Assembly (NCBI GenBank): GCA_026395435.1
Contig: JAPLYT010000012.1
Coordinates: 1-37,552, forward strand
DNA from: Candidatus Saccharimonadota bacterium
GTDB lineage: Bacteria > Patescibacteriota > Saccharimonadia > Saccharimonadales > AWTP1-31
DNA: 37,552 nucleotides
Reading direction: 5' to 3'
Shown piece by piece: positions 26,574 through 36,462 of this stretch; position 1 is the first letter of the stretch; each line of letters opens with the position of its first letter. Both the position numbers and the translations under genes were made by a program. The notes under the pieces are model-generated. The model saw only the letters and a program-made list of their open reading frames with translations, did not search any database and was not told where the DNA came from.

Positions 26574-26870
26574 ATGTCAATCACTCATTATCAAGACACA
26601 ATCAACCGTGAACAATCTATCAAAAAAGAAGTCGTCGTCAACTCGATGTCCTTCAGCGGCCGCGGCAAACTACGCAGCTTCCCAAAGCAGATCACCATCG
26701 ATTCAGAAGAAATCACCTTTGTGGAAACTGGCATGCGCTACCTCCTCCAAAAAGGCCACAGCGTGGTACAACTCTTCGACATGAGCGACGGCACCAAGAA
26801 CTACCGACTCGAATTCGACTCGCAAAATTTCTCTTGGACCTTACTCAAAGTATCAGCCCTCCCACGATAG
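26574..26870 (+). CDS. Small conserved-looking hypothetical protein
   Basis: MSITHYQDTINREQSIKKEVVVNSMSFSGRGKLRSFPKQITID; SD GGAG. Confidence 0.65.
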   Translation: MSITHYQDTINREQSIKKEVVVNSMSFSGRGKLRSFPKQITIDSEEITFVETGMRYLLQKGHSVVQLFDMSDGTKNYRLEFDSQNFSWTLLKVSALPR

Positions 26871-26957
26871 GGGAGGTTTGAGCTCAGTAAAAACTCCAAC
26901 AAGGCGTATACTATATACAAGAATCCCGTATAAACGGGCCTCGAAAAATTGTAAAAG

Positions 26958-28694
26958 GTGCGAATTATTAAACAAGATCAACCAAGTGTATTCAACGCGC
27001 TGAAGCCGTATCGTAAAATGATAGCGCTCTTGACGGTACTTTCTGTATCGGCGAACGGCTTGACGCTCTGGATACCCAAAATTTTATCTCATGCCATTGA
27101 CGCCTATGCCAAACACACCTTTGTAGTGGCTGACGTAGTTCGACTTTTTGGTGGCGTAAGCTTGGCGATTTTTATCCTGACGTATCTACTCAGCATCGTG
27201 CAGACCTTTGCATCTGAGCGGGTTGCAAAAGATATCCGTAATGAACTAGCTTCCAAAATTTCCAAGCAGTCGTATTCGTACGTCCAAAATAATGATCCTT
27301 CCAAACTGCTGACTAACCTTACCTCAGACATGGACGCCGTGAAATTATTTGTGGCCCAGGCAATCGTTTCGATCATTTCATCGATCGTACTGATTACCGG
27401 TGGAGCAACCTTGCTGATCAATATCGACTGGCGGCTTGGCTTGGCCGTGCTCGGTATTTTGCCGCTCATTGGCGTAACCTTTTTTTTGACGCTCCGAAAA
27501 GTGCGACTGCTTTTTGTCAAAAGCCGAACCGTTATCGACCGACTGAATAGGGTAATCAACGAGAGCATCCTAGGTGCAGCGCTGGTGCGGGTGATCAACT
27601 CTCGAACGTATGAAGCTAAAAAGTTCGAAGATGCCAATGCTGCCTCACGAGATATTGGCTACGGGATCGTCAAAATATTTGCTGCGCTTATCCCGCTCAT
27701 CACGTTCGTGGCAAATGGCGCTACACTTATCATTTTGATGCTGGGCGGACATTATGTGATCAACAACACCCTGAGCCTAGGGAACTTCGCGGCGTTTAGT
27801 AGCTACATGGCGATCTTGATTTTCCCGATTTTAATTCTTGGATTTTTGTCGAACATTGTGGCGCAAGCGAATGCATCATATGGCCGTATCGCATTAGTCC
27901 TAAACGCGCCAGACGAGAAAGAAGGTGGTTCATACGCTGAGCCGATTCATGGTGACATCCAAGCCAAAAAAATCAGTCTGTCGTATTCGGGCAAAAAAGT
28001 GTTGGATAATATTTCCTTTAGCATCAAGGCAGGGAGCCGGACGGCTATCATCGGCCCAACCGCGGCAGGCAAAAGCCAATTGCTTTACGTAATGTCCGGG
28101 CTGGTACATTCAGATTCAGGTAGTATGGAAATCGACGGGCATCCACTTGCTGAATTCGACACGGATTCTTTGCACGAACAAATGGGAATCGTGTTTCAAG
28201 ACAGCATCATTTTCAACTTATCGCTCCGAGAAAACATTGCCTTTAGCCCAACTGCCCGAAGTGACGATCTGGATAGGGCGATCACCACAGCCGAGCTAGA
28301 CGACTTAGTGAAGAGCCTACCAAAAGGCTTAGAAACGATTATTTCTGAGCGCGGTACTAGCTTATCGGGTGGTCAGAAACAGCGCTTAATGCTCGCACGG
28401 GCGCTGGCAATCAACCCCAAGATTTTACTGCTCGACGATTTCACCGCACGAGTCGATGCCGTGACTGAAGCAAAGATTCTGGCCAATATTTCCAAGAATT
28501 ATCCTGGCATTACGCTGGTATCGGTTACTCAAAAGATTGGTGCCATCGAAGAATACGATGAGATAATTCTGCTGATGGAGGGCGAACTACTGGGTACTGG
28601 CACGCATAAGCAACTACTGAAAAGCTCGCCTGAATATATGCAAATTTGTAATTCTCAGCGAAGTACGGAGGCATATGAAATACGCACTAAATAA
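26958..28694 (+). CDS. ABC exporter half-transporter (degenerate catalytic Walker B)
   Basis: GPTAAGKSQLL, LSGGQKQRLMLARAL, ILLLDDFTARVD (canonical Glu replaced by Asp); GTG start. Confidence 0.93.
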   Translation: MRIIKQDQPSVFNALKPYRKMIALLTVLSVSANGLTLWIPKILSHAIDAYAKHTFVVADVVRLFGGVSLAIFILTYLLSIVQTFASERVAKDIRNELASKISKQSYSYVQNNDPSKLLTNLTSDMDAVKLFVAQAIVSIISSIVLITGGATLLINIDWRLGLAVLGILPLIGVTFFLTLRKVRLLFVKSRTVIDRLNRVINESILGAALVRVINSRTYEAKKFEDANAASRDIGYGIVKIFAALIPLITFVANGATLIILMLGGHYVINNTLSLGNFAAFSSYMAILIFPILILGFLSNIVAQANASYGRIALVLNAPDEKEGGSYAEPIHGDIQAKKISLSYSGKKVLDNISFSIKAGSRTAIIGPTAAGKSQLLYVMSGLVHSDSGSMEIDGHPLAEFDTDSLHEQMGIVFQDSIIFNLSLRENIAFSPTARSDDLDRAITTAELDDLVKSLPKGLETIISERGTSLSGGQKQRLMLARALAINPKILLLDDFTARVDAVTEAKILANISKNYPGITLVSVTQKIGAIEEYDEIILLMEGELLGTGTHKQLLKSSPEYMQICNSQRSTEAYEIRTK

Positions 28695-30441
28695 TACCTC
28701 CGAGACCGCTGGAGAGAAAAAGATATCGTTATGGAAGGGTATCAAAAAGCTTTCACCACTGGTGGATGGTGAGCAAACCAGTTTGCTCACGGCACTCGTT
28801 AGTGTGCTTATAAATTCAGGGTTAACGATTGCGGCACCGATCCTTGTTGGTCACGCAGTCGACAACTACATCGTCACTCGTCGCTACCATGGAGTGATTG
28901 TCTATTCCGCCATACTTCTGGCCATATACGCCGGCATGCTCATATCTGGTTTTATCCAAACTAGGATCATGGGTGGCGTGGGGCAGCGAATCTTGTTCCG
29001 CCTTCGCGGGAAGTTATTCGATCGCATACAGGGGCTACCGGTAGCATTTTTCAATCAAAACAAAGCCGGTGACTTAATTTCTCGTATCAATAACGATACC
29101 GACAAACTCAATCAATTCTTCTCTCGTTCGCTCGTCCAGTTTGTAGGAAACATATTTATCATTATTGGAGCTGGAATAGCTATGCTGGTAGTGAACCACC
29201 GGCTTGGAATTGGTGCACTCTTGCCAGCGCTCGGACTGTTGGTTTTGACTCGACTGACGTCGGCGTGGATCAAGCGCAAAAACAAACACAGCCTGCAAAC
29301 ACTCGGGGCGCTCAGTGGAGAGATCCAAGAAAGCCTCGAGAACTTTAGAGTGATCGTGGCCTTCAACCGCCGCAATTATTTCAGAGAACGATTCATCGAA
29401 GTAAACGAGAAAAACTATTCCGCTGCCATTTGGGCCGGGATTGCCAACAATACCTATGTGCCAATATTCGGCTTTGTCTCGAATCTCGGAACGTTAATCG
29501 TTATCACCTATGGTTTGACGCTAATTTCTCGGGGCGAATTGACCATCGGAATTATGATCAGCTACCTCGCGTATGTCAGTCGTTTTTACGATCCGCTTCG
29601 CCAGATGGCATCCATTTGGTCTGACCTTCAGACAGCCCTGGCTGCTTGGGAGCGAATTTCTCAGATCCTCGAAATGAAAAGTAACCTTGTCATCATCGAA
29701 GACAAAACTGAGCGTGATGAGTCAAAACTAATGTCATTTCACAATGTAAACTTTAGCTACGAAACCGGCAAGAATATTCTCAAAGATGTGTCCTTTGAGC
29801 TTGAGCAAAGTAAAATCTATGCGCTCGTCGGGCCAACGGGAGGAGGCAAGTCGACCACAGCCTCGTTGATGGCTCGTCTCTATGATCCAACAACCGGGAA
29901 GGTACTCTTGCATGGCAAGGATATACGGTCATTCACGCCAGATGAACTCGCATCAAAGATCGGCTTCATCCTCCAAGATCCGTTCTTATTTTCAGGAACC
30001 GTTCGTGACAATATCGTCTACGGAAACGAAAAGTACCAAAAGATTAAAAGTAAAGACCTAGCAGCGGTGCTCGAAGAAGAAGGGCTGTCGACATTACTCG
30101 AACGATTCGACCAAGGGCTTGACACAAAAGTGTCAGCTTCTGCAAGTAGCATTAGTCTCGGGCAAAAACAGCTTATCGCATTTATTCGTGCCGTCTTGCG
30201 CCATCCAGAACTAATCATTCTTGACGAGGCAACAGCCAACATCGATACCATTACCGAAAAACTACTCGATGATATTCTAGGAAGCCTGCCAAAAGCAACC
30301 ACCATTGTTGTCATCGCTCACCGACTCAACACTATCGAAAGTGCCGATCAGATTTTGTTCATCAACGATGGACTCATCACGCCAGCCGGGTCACTCAAAG
30401 ATGCCATCTCAATGCTTGAGCACAATGCTCGCAATAGCTAA
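28675..30441 (+). CDS. ABC exporter half-transporter (partner)
   Basis: GPTGGGKSTTASLM, SISLGQKQLIAFIRAVL (atypical signature), LIILDEATANID. Confidence 0.93.
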   Translation: MKYALNNTSETAGEKKISLWKGIKKLSPLVDGEQTSLLTALVSVLINSGLTIAAPILVGHAVDNYIVTRRYHGVIVYSAILLAIYAGMLISGFIQTRIMGGVGQRILFRLRGKLFDRIQGLPVAFFNQNKAGDLISRINNDTDKLNQFFSRSLVQFVGNIFIIIGAGIAMLVVNHRLGIGALLPALGLLVLTRLTSAWIKRKNKHSLQTLGALSGEIQESLENFRVIVAFNRRNYFRERFIEVNEKNYSAAIWAGIANNTYVPIFGFVSNLGTLIVITYGLTLISRGELTIGIMISYLAYVSRFYDPLRQMASIWSDLQTALAAWERISQILEMKSNLVIIEDKTERDESKLMSFHNVNFSYETGKNILKDVSFELEQSKIYALVGPTGGGKSTTASLMARLYDPTTGKVLLHGKDIRSFTPDELASKIGFILQDPFLFSGTVRDNIVYGNEKYQKIKSKDLAAVLEEEGLSTLLERFDQGLDTKVSASASSISLGQKQLIAFIRAVLRHPELIILDEATANIDTITEKLLDDILGSLPKATTIVVIAHRLNTIESADQILFINDGLITPAGSLKDAISMLEHNARNS

Positions 30442-30443
30442 GA

Positions 30444-31451
30444 CTAAGCTTGTGAAATGAGAGGCAAGGAAATCGTAAAGGATGAGCCTTTGCCTGGTTT
30501 GCTGAGTACGGTAATGGTGCCGTCGTGGCGTTCGATGATGTCACGAGCGAGCGACAAGCCGAGGCCATGGCCCTCAGGTTTTGCTGATTCTGATTCTGCG
30601 CCGCGGTAGAATCGTTCGAAGATTCTATCGAGATCACGCGGCTGGATACCAACGCCTTTGTCGGAAATGGTGAGCAAGACTTCATCTTCAGATTGCTTAA
30701 GCACCACGTTGACTGCAGAGACATCCACTCCCGAGTAAGCGAAGGCATTATCGACAATAATATTCAGCACCTGACGGAGCAGGGCGGCGTCACCCGAGAC
30801 CATGACATCTTTGGCAATGTCGCTAGTTATAGGTTGCTTATATCGTTTAGTGAGTTGCTTGAGTTCAGCTTGGACTACGGCATCGAATTTAATGGATTTT
30901 CGTTTCAGTTCATCGCTCGATCGTGTAAGACTCAGCAGGCGATCACTGAGCGTGCGCAAGCGTTCGACTTCCTCGAGGTTGCTAGCCAAAATCTCACGGG
31001 CATCGGCAATGGACATCTTTTTGTCACGCAAAGCCACATCGATCTCCGTTTGCATGACTGCCAGTGGGGTGCGAAGTTCATGGCTGGCGTTAGCAGTAAA
31101 TTTCACCTGAGCAGCGTGAGCTTGTTCGATAGGACGCAAAGTACGTCGAGCAAATAAGTAGCTGGCGATGGCGCCGGCACTAATGATTACGAGATTAATC
31201 AAAACAATATTGTTGATCAAATCATGCCTGTCATCGTCAAGTTGGCGCTCTCTTTGCCGCTCCAGCATCGGGACAATTGAGTTGGGTATAAATCGCTCGG
31301 GGAGTTTGCGGACCACTTCTGTTTGTCGCTCGGCGCCCCGGCGAAGTCGCATGCTGGCAATGTTATACAGTGGAAAGCTAAATACTAGACACACAAGAAA
31401 GAGCGCGCCCACGTACCAGGCGGTCAGTTTGAGTACGGCGGATCGGAACAT
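30444..31451 (-). CDS. Sensor histidine kinase
   Basis: ASHELRTPLAVMQTEID; ISDKGVGIQPRDLDRIFERFYRG. Confidence 0.95.
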   Translation of the reverse strand: MFRSAVLKLTAWYVGALFLVCLVFSFPLYNIASMRLRRGAERQTEVVRKLPERFIPNSIVPMLERQRERQLDDDRHDLINNIVLINLVIISAGAIASYLFARRTLRPIEQAHAAQVKFTANASHELRTPLAVMQTEIDVALRDKKMSIADAREILASNLEEVERLRTLSDRLLSLTRSSDELKRKSIKFDAVVQAELKQLTKRYKQPITSDIAKDVMVSGDAALLRQVLNIIVDNAFAYSGVDVSAVNVVLKQSEDEVLLTISDKGVGIQPRDLDRIFERFYRGAESESAKPEGHGLGLSLARDIIERHDGTITVLSKPGKGSSFTISLPLISQA

Positions 31452-31453
31452 GG

Positions 31454-32131
31454 TTACGCGCCTACCCGCAGACGATAGCCAAAGCCACGAACCGTCTCTA
31501 TCAGTGAATCTTTTTTGGGGTCGTCTATTTTGGTTCGGATGCCACGGATAAATACTTCGACAGTATTGGGCAAAACATCAGCTTCAAAATTCCAGACGTG
31601 TTCGATGAGATGATCTTTGCTGCTAATTTGCTTTGGGTGATGCGCCAAATATTCGAGTAATGCGTATTCCTTTTTACTTAAACGCACTTCTTTACCCCGA
31701 ACGCTCACGCGTTTCAGTGCAGTATCGATACGAATTGGACCAGCTACAACCACAAGAGGTACGGCCTCAGGGGGCCGCCGCGCCAAAGCACGAACGCGGG
31801 CGAGTAGTTCTTCAAAGTTAAATGGCTTGACTAAATAATCGTCGGCGCCACTATCGAGCCCGTCGACTCTGTCTTCGATCTCACCGCGAGCCGTCAGCAT
31901 CAGCGTGGGAGTAGTATTTCCTTTTTTGCGAAGGGCTTTACAAATATCAAGTCCATCGGCGCCACCAGGAAGCATCCGGTCGAGTAAGATCACGTCATAA
32001 GTTTCGGTTTCGGCATACGCCAAGCCATCTTCTGCAGTAGCCAGCAGGTCAACGGCGTAGCCATCTTGCTCAAGCCCGCGCTTGATTGCTCGTCCGAGCT
32101 TTGCTTCATCTTCGACTAAGAGAATCTTCAT
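31454..32131 (-). CDS. OmpR-family response regulator
   Basis: MKILLVEDEAKLGRAIKRGLEQ...VILLDRMLPG; winged-helix C-terminus. Confidence 0.95.
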   Translation of the reverse strand: MKILLVEDEAKLGRAIKRGLEQDGYAVDLLATAEDGLAYAETETYDVILLDRMLPGGADGLDICKALRKKGNTTPTLMLTARGEIEDRVDGLDSGADDYLVKPFNFEELLARVRALARRPPEAVPLVVVAGPIRIDTALKRVSVRGKEVRLSKKEYALLEYLAHHPKQISSKDHLIEHVWNFEADVLPNTVEVFIRGIRTKIDDPKKDSLIETVRGFGYRLRVGA

Positions 32132-32236
32132 GGGTGATATTATAACGATAAATACTGAATTATACCTGAGAGATAATAGTCGGTAATTGTATTAAGTATT
32201 GACTTTTTATAATATTTGTAGTATTATATGTATATT

Positions 32237-33013
32237 ATGAGTGAAATTACCGCTAATTTCGAAAAATACCGCGACCGAATCAACCCAGAAATAGTTGAGT
32301 TCTTTGCTGATTTTGGTGATGATTTTTTAGATACGTACGGCGCTCTCGACGTGCTTCACAATACCTCAAGCGATAATGTAGATTCCATATTATCGGATGG
32401 TTTACGAACAAGCGCTGAACCAATTGATGAACAAGATGCTGAATTCGCGCAGCAACTTTTTCAGGACCAAGCTGGTGTTGATGAAGGAACAAAAAGACAG
32501 TTTGAACGTTATGTCATGGGTACTCCTCAAGGTCGAACGAGAGGCATCTTCCTATATCCTCGTGAAAAATACGGAAACGGATACAACGAAGGCTATGGTA
32601 TCCCCGAACGGGCGCACATACTCGCCCAAGAAATGTCATATGTTTCTAGACAAGACAGATTTTCCGATACCGATCGATCTCGCGCTAACGATATAGCCGA
32701 GCGATTGACACAAACACTATTCGGTGAACATGTGAGTATTACGGTACTTCGCGTAGATCCGTTTGTGCCCGAAGTAATCAATAACAGACTACCGACTGAG
32801 CTCGTAGAAAATTTTAGGGACGCCGGCAAAGAAGCTCTATCCTTTGGATTTGGAGCATTCATTCGTGGTCCATTTGAAGGAATCTATATACCCCAGGATA
32901 TTCCATCTGAAGCACTAGCTGTAGAAGCTTTACTCCCTCTAGATAAACCACGATCTATAGAATCTATTCGGAAGTTTGACTTGAGCCGATTCTTTGCACC
33001 GCGACCTAGCTAG
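32237..33013 (+). CDS. Uncharacterised protein with faint ADP-ribosyltransferase-like motifs
   Basis: VLHNTSSDNVDSILSDGLRTSA resembles the H-x-T...ILxxGL start of ART folds; IYIPQDIPSEAL near C-terminus. Confidence 0.4.
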   Translation: MSEITANFEKYRDRINPEIVEFFADFGDDFLDTYGALDVLHNTSSDNVDSILSDGLRTSAEPIDEQDAEFAQQLFQDQAGVDEGTKRQFERYVMGTPQGRTRGIFLYPREKYGNGYNEGYGIPERAHILAQEMSYVSRQDRFSDTDRSRANDIAERLTQTLFGEHVSITVLRVDPFVPEVINNRLPTELVENFRDAGKEALSFGFGAFIRGPFEGIYIPQDIPSEALAVEALLPLDKPRSIESIRKFDLSRFFAPRPS

Positions 33014-33936
33014 AACCAACGGTTGCGCTTGAAAAAGTTTGCGGCGAAACCGATAAATACGGTAGTGATGCCGAGGATGATCCAAAAGGCATTTGGGTTA
33101 TGAGCGGCTGGCAAGTTGATGTTCATACTGTAAACACCAGTAATAAGGGTGAAAATACCCATCAAGATGGTGATGCTGGTCATCAATTTGAAGACTTTAT
33201 TGAGGTTGTTGGCGGTAATGGTGCTATAGGCTTCGCGAATGTTGCGAAGGGTAGACAAGCGCGATTGGGCAAGTTGAGTGAGCTCTTTGTTTCCAAGGGA
33301 GAGATCTTCGATGAGGTCTTTATCTTCTTCATATAATCGCATAAAACGACCATTCATCAGTGAGTTGAGCACGGCAGCCATTGGTTCAAGCACCAGCAAG
33401 AAGTCATTAAGGTCTTCTTCGATATCGATGAAAGCGATGAAATCTTCGTTGGCGATCTGCGCTTTGTCGAGCTGTGCACGCGTTTGCCAAATACGTCGAC
33501 TCACACTGTTGATACGTCGCTTATAGCCACTGTTTACGGCGTTCAGAATCTCCAGAACCAATTGTGCACGCTTGCTTGTGATAATTTCGTCAGGACCACT
33601 AATTACTTGCTCGAGATTCGTGAACGGTGCCTGACAAATAGTCAGGATGATGCCTTTGCCATACATGATAAGCAGGGGAGCGGTGGTCATTTTTTCAGCC
33701 TCGGGCAGGCAGAAACGAGTGAATATATAGACTGCGTCGCCGTCGCGTTCGATACGCGGAGATTCATTTGGATCGACACCGTCCATCAGCAGGTCAATAT
33801 CTAGCCCTTGTTGTTCAGCGAGTAGTTCGAGTTCAGCTTCAGTTGGTGCTTCCATATGGAGCCAAGCACCATCCACTAGAGTAGGGATCTCTTGGAGTTT
33901 TGGTGCTTTGGCAGAGCTATAAAAAATTCGTGTCAT
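33010..33936 (-). CDS. CorA-like divalent cation transporter
   Basis: C-terminal TMs with YSMNINLP (GMN-like); SD AAGGAA before ATG. Confidence 0.9.
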   Translation of the reverse strand: MTRIFYSSAKAPKLQEIPTLVDGAWLHMEAPTEAELELLAEQQGLDIDLLMDGVDPNESPRIERDGDAVYIFTRFCLPEAEKMTTAPLLIMYGKGIILTICQAPFTNLEQVISGPDEIITSKRAQLVLEILNAVNSGYKRRINSVSRRIWQTRAQLDKAQIANEDFIAFIDIEEDLNDFLLVLEPMAAVLNSLMNGRFMRLYEEDKDLIEDLSLGNKELTQLAQSRLSTLRNIREAYSTITANNLNKVFKLMTSITILMGIFTLITGVYSMNINLPAAHNPNAFWIILGITTVFIGFAANFFKRNRWF

Positions 33937-34023
33937 GTTTGTTTCCTTATGCTTTTCGTATCTACTCACTCAAGTATACGTGGTTTTAGCATGCACCACC
34001 ACCGAACCTGTTAAACTTAATAC

Positions 34024-34626
34024 ATGACTCGGCAACACTTTAGCGACAAATTTGAGTTGTGGCTCAATGCAAACCAAAAGAAAAATATTGGTGATTTGCT
34101 TAAATTTTTTGGTAGCAAAAGTTTTGCGATTCTTTTTCTAGTCTTTATGTTTGTGCCTTCGCTTCCTATCCCAACAGGAGGTATTACGCATTTTGTATTA
34201 CTTCCAGCAGTTTGGATCGTCTCGCTTCAAATGATATTTGGGCGAAAAACTTTTTGGTTACCAAAATCGATTCTAATTAGACCGCTCGGAACAGGTTTTC
34301 TCAAAAAAGCACTGCCGTTTATGATTCGCCGCATTAAGACACTCGAAAAAATATCACGCCCCCGCAACAAAGCAGTCTTCCATAATCAAATCTTTAAATC
34401 GTTTGCTGGAATTTGTGTATTGATATTGGCCATAGTTTGCTTTATCTCACCGCCATTCTCGGGGCTCGATACCGTACCGGCTATGGGAGCAGTCATTATC
34501 GCGCTTTCAATCATAGTAGAGGATAGTGTATTGTTTGGACTTGGCTTTATCGTAGGTTCGATTGGCATTGGCATCATAGCGGCAGCCGCCCACATCGTTG
34601 TGACGTTCTTCAAAGCGCTATTTTAG
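34024..34626 (+). CDS. ExoD family membrane protein
   Basis: FVPSLPIPTGGITHFVLLPAVWIVSLQMIFGRKTFWLPK. Confidence 0.8.
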   Translation: MTRQHFSDKFELWLNANQKKNIGDLLKFFGSKSFAILFLVFMFVPSLPIPTGGITHFVLLPAVWIVSLQMIFGRKTFWLPKSILIRPLGTGFLKKALPFMIRRIKTLEKISRPRNKAVFHNQIFKSFAGICVLILAIVCFISPPFSGLDTVPAMGAVIIALSIIVEDSVLFGLGFIVGSIGIGIIAAAAHIVVTFFKALF

Positions 34627-34628
34627 TT

Positions 34629-35111
34629 TTAAAACTGATAGACATGCCAGCTTTTGTGTTTTTTGCCATTTTTACTAAACGGGAGAGGGAAGATATAGGA
34701 AATAAGCGTTGAGCCTTTTTTCATTTCTTTTTCGACCTTAATTTCGAGGCGCCGCATTGTCCGCGGCACCAAAAAGGCCAACACTACATCGGCCTTAGAT
34801 AGATCGATCTTCCAAAGATTCGCCAGTTTTATATGCGCGTTCGTCGTACGGATGCTCAACAGCCATGCTATGAACCAAATGACAGGATTAAGCTCATAAC
34901 CAGTCGCAATTGCACCACGCTTGGCGGCAGCCCGGACAAGTCGGCCATCGCCGCAGCCCAGCTCCAAGAACACGTCACCTTTGGATAGTTTGGCATCATC
35001 AAGGATGTCAGCAATGTCAAAAGAGCGGGCAGGGACCCACGGGGCGCCCGAAATACTGGCGATCATGAAGCCAAGTGACCCGACAAAAAATACAATATAT
35101 ATAACATCCAT
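34629..35111 (-). CDS. Membrane-anchored class I SAM methyltransferase
   Basis: DVFLELGCGDGRLVRAAAKRGAIATGYELNP. Confidence 0.8.
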   Translation of the reverse strand: MDVIYIVFFVGSLGFMIASISGAPWVPARSFDIADILDDAKLSKGDVFLELGCGDGRLVRAAAKRGAIATGYELNPVIWFIAWLLSIRTTNAHIKLANLWKIDLSKADVVLAFLVPRTMRRLEIKVEKEMKKGSTLISYIFPLPFSKNGKKHKSWHVYQF

Positions 35112-35173
35112 TCGTAGTACACTATACTCAGAAAACAGTAACTTAAGCAAAGTTAAAATTAGGTAACTACTCG

Positions 35174-36448
35174 ATGAAATTCAGAAAACAACTCCCCACG
35201 CTCAACCTAAATCCCGTAGCCCTCGCCGACGTCTTATTCCGCAAAGACAATCGAACCTCATTGTTCCTAAGCTTAGACGCCGACAAGCGAGTGGACATGC
35301 TCCGTTCCGTCACCAAGAGCGTCCGCCGTGAGCTCCTGATGAAATCGCCAGAAGAAGAATTAGTCACCATACTGCAATCGCTCGACCCGGATGAAGCAAC
35401 CGACATGTTGCAGTCGATCACCAAAAATAAACGTGAAAAAGTCTTGGCATTGCTCAGCCAAGAACTCAAAGACTCGCTGTCAACGCTGCTTGCGTTCGAC
35501 CCTGATACTGCGGCCGGTCTGATGACCCTCGACTACATCCAAGCAGACGTATCTGACAACATTGAATCTGTCGCCAAAAAATTCATGAACCATGAAAAAC
35601 GAACGGGGCGACCACCGGTCATCTTGGTGCTTACAGACAATAGACTGTCTGGATTCTTGCCAGGGCACGCACTTGGGCTGGCTGCCAAAAGTGAACTTAT
35701 CGGAAAATTCGTTAAGCGATTGCCAAGCATTTCCTATGCAGCCCGCCATCGTGAGGTTATCGATTTGTTTCAGCGCCACCCGCATAGTAAAGTGGCCGTG
35801 CTGAATGATTCTGGCGAAGTAGTCGGTATCATTTATTCAGATGATATTCTGCAGATCATTCAATCAGACCAAGCCTCGTCACTGTATAACTTCGCTGGTA
35901 TCCGCCAAGAAGAAAGCGTCACCGACTCTGCAAAGAGCAAGGTTAAAAACCGTTACCGTTGGCTGATCATCAACCTTGGTACTGCGTTCTTGGCTTCATT
36001 CACCGTCAGTTTATTTGATAAAACGATTAGTAAATACGTTCTGTTGGCCGTATACATGCCAATTGTAGCCGGGATGGGTGGAAACGCCGCTACCCAAACT
36101 CTGGCGGTTCAAGTTCGTGGTATATCGCTGCGCCAAATTGAGCTCAAGAATGCTTGGGGGACACTCAAGAACGAACTCGGCGCCAGCCTGGTGAACGGAC
36201 TAATCAATGGAATAATCGTGGCTGCTGTTGTCATCTTCGTCAATCATGACGTCAAGATTGCCATCGTCCTTGGATTTGCCATGATCATCAACCTACTAGT
36301 AGCAGGTCTCTTCGGAACCATGGTCCCACTCATCATGAAAAAGCTTGGCAAAGACCCGGCGACATCCGCCACCATCTTCATCACCACAGCCACCGACATC
36401 CTCGGCTTTATGGCATTTCTCGGCCTCGCCACCCTCATCCTCGCCTAA
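35174..36448 (+). CDS. mgtE: MgtE-like magnesium transporter
   Basis: MgtE N-domain helices, CBS region, MPIVAGMGGNAATQTLAVQVRGI...GTMVPLIMKKLGKDPATSATIFITTATDILGFMAFLGLA. Confidence 0.95.
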   Translation: MKFRKQLPTLNLNPVALADVLFRKDNRTSLFLSLDADKRVDMLRSVTKSVRRELLMKSPEEELVTILQSLDPDEATDMLQSITKNKREKVLALLSQELKDSLSTLLAFDPDTAAGLMTLDYIQADVSDNIESVAKKFMNHEKRTGRPPVILVLTDNRLSGFLPGHALGLAAKSELIGKFVKRLPSISYAARHREVIDLFQRHPHSKVAVLNDSGEVVGIIYSDDILQIIQSDQASSLYNFAGIRQEESVTDSAKSKVKNRYRWLIINLGTAFLASFTVSLFDKTISKYVLLAVYMPIVAGMGGNAATQTLAVQVRGISLRQIELKNAWGTLKNELGASLVNGLINGIIVAAVVIFVNHDVKIAIVLGFAMIINLLVAGLFGTMVPLIMKKLGKDPATSATIFITTATDILGFMAFLGLATLILA

Positions 36449-36462
36449 AACTTATTGCTGTT

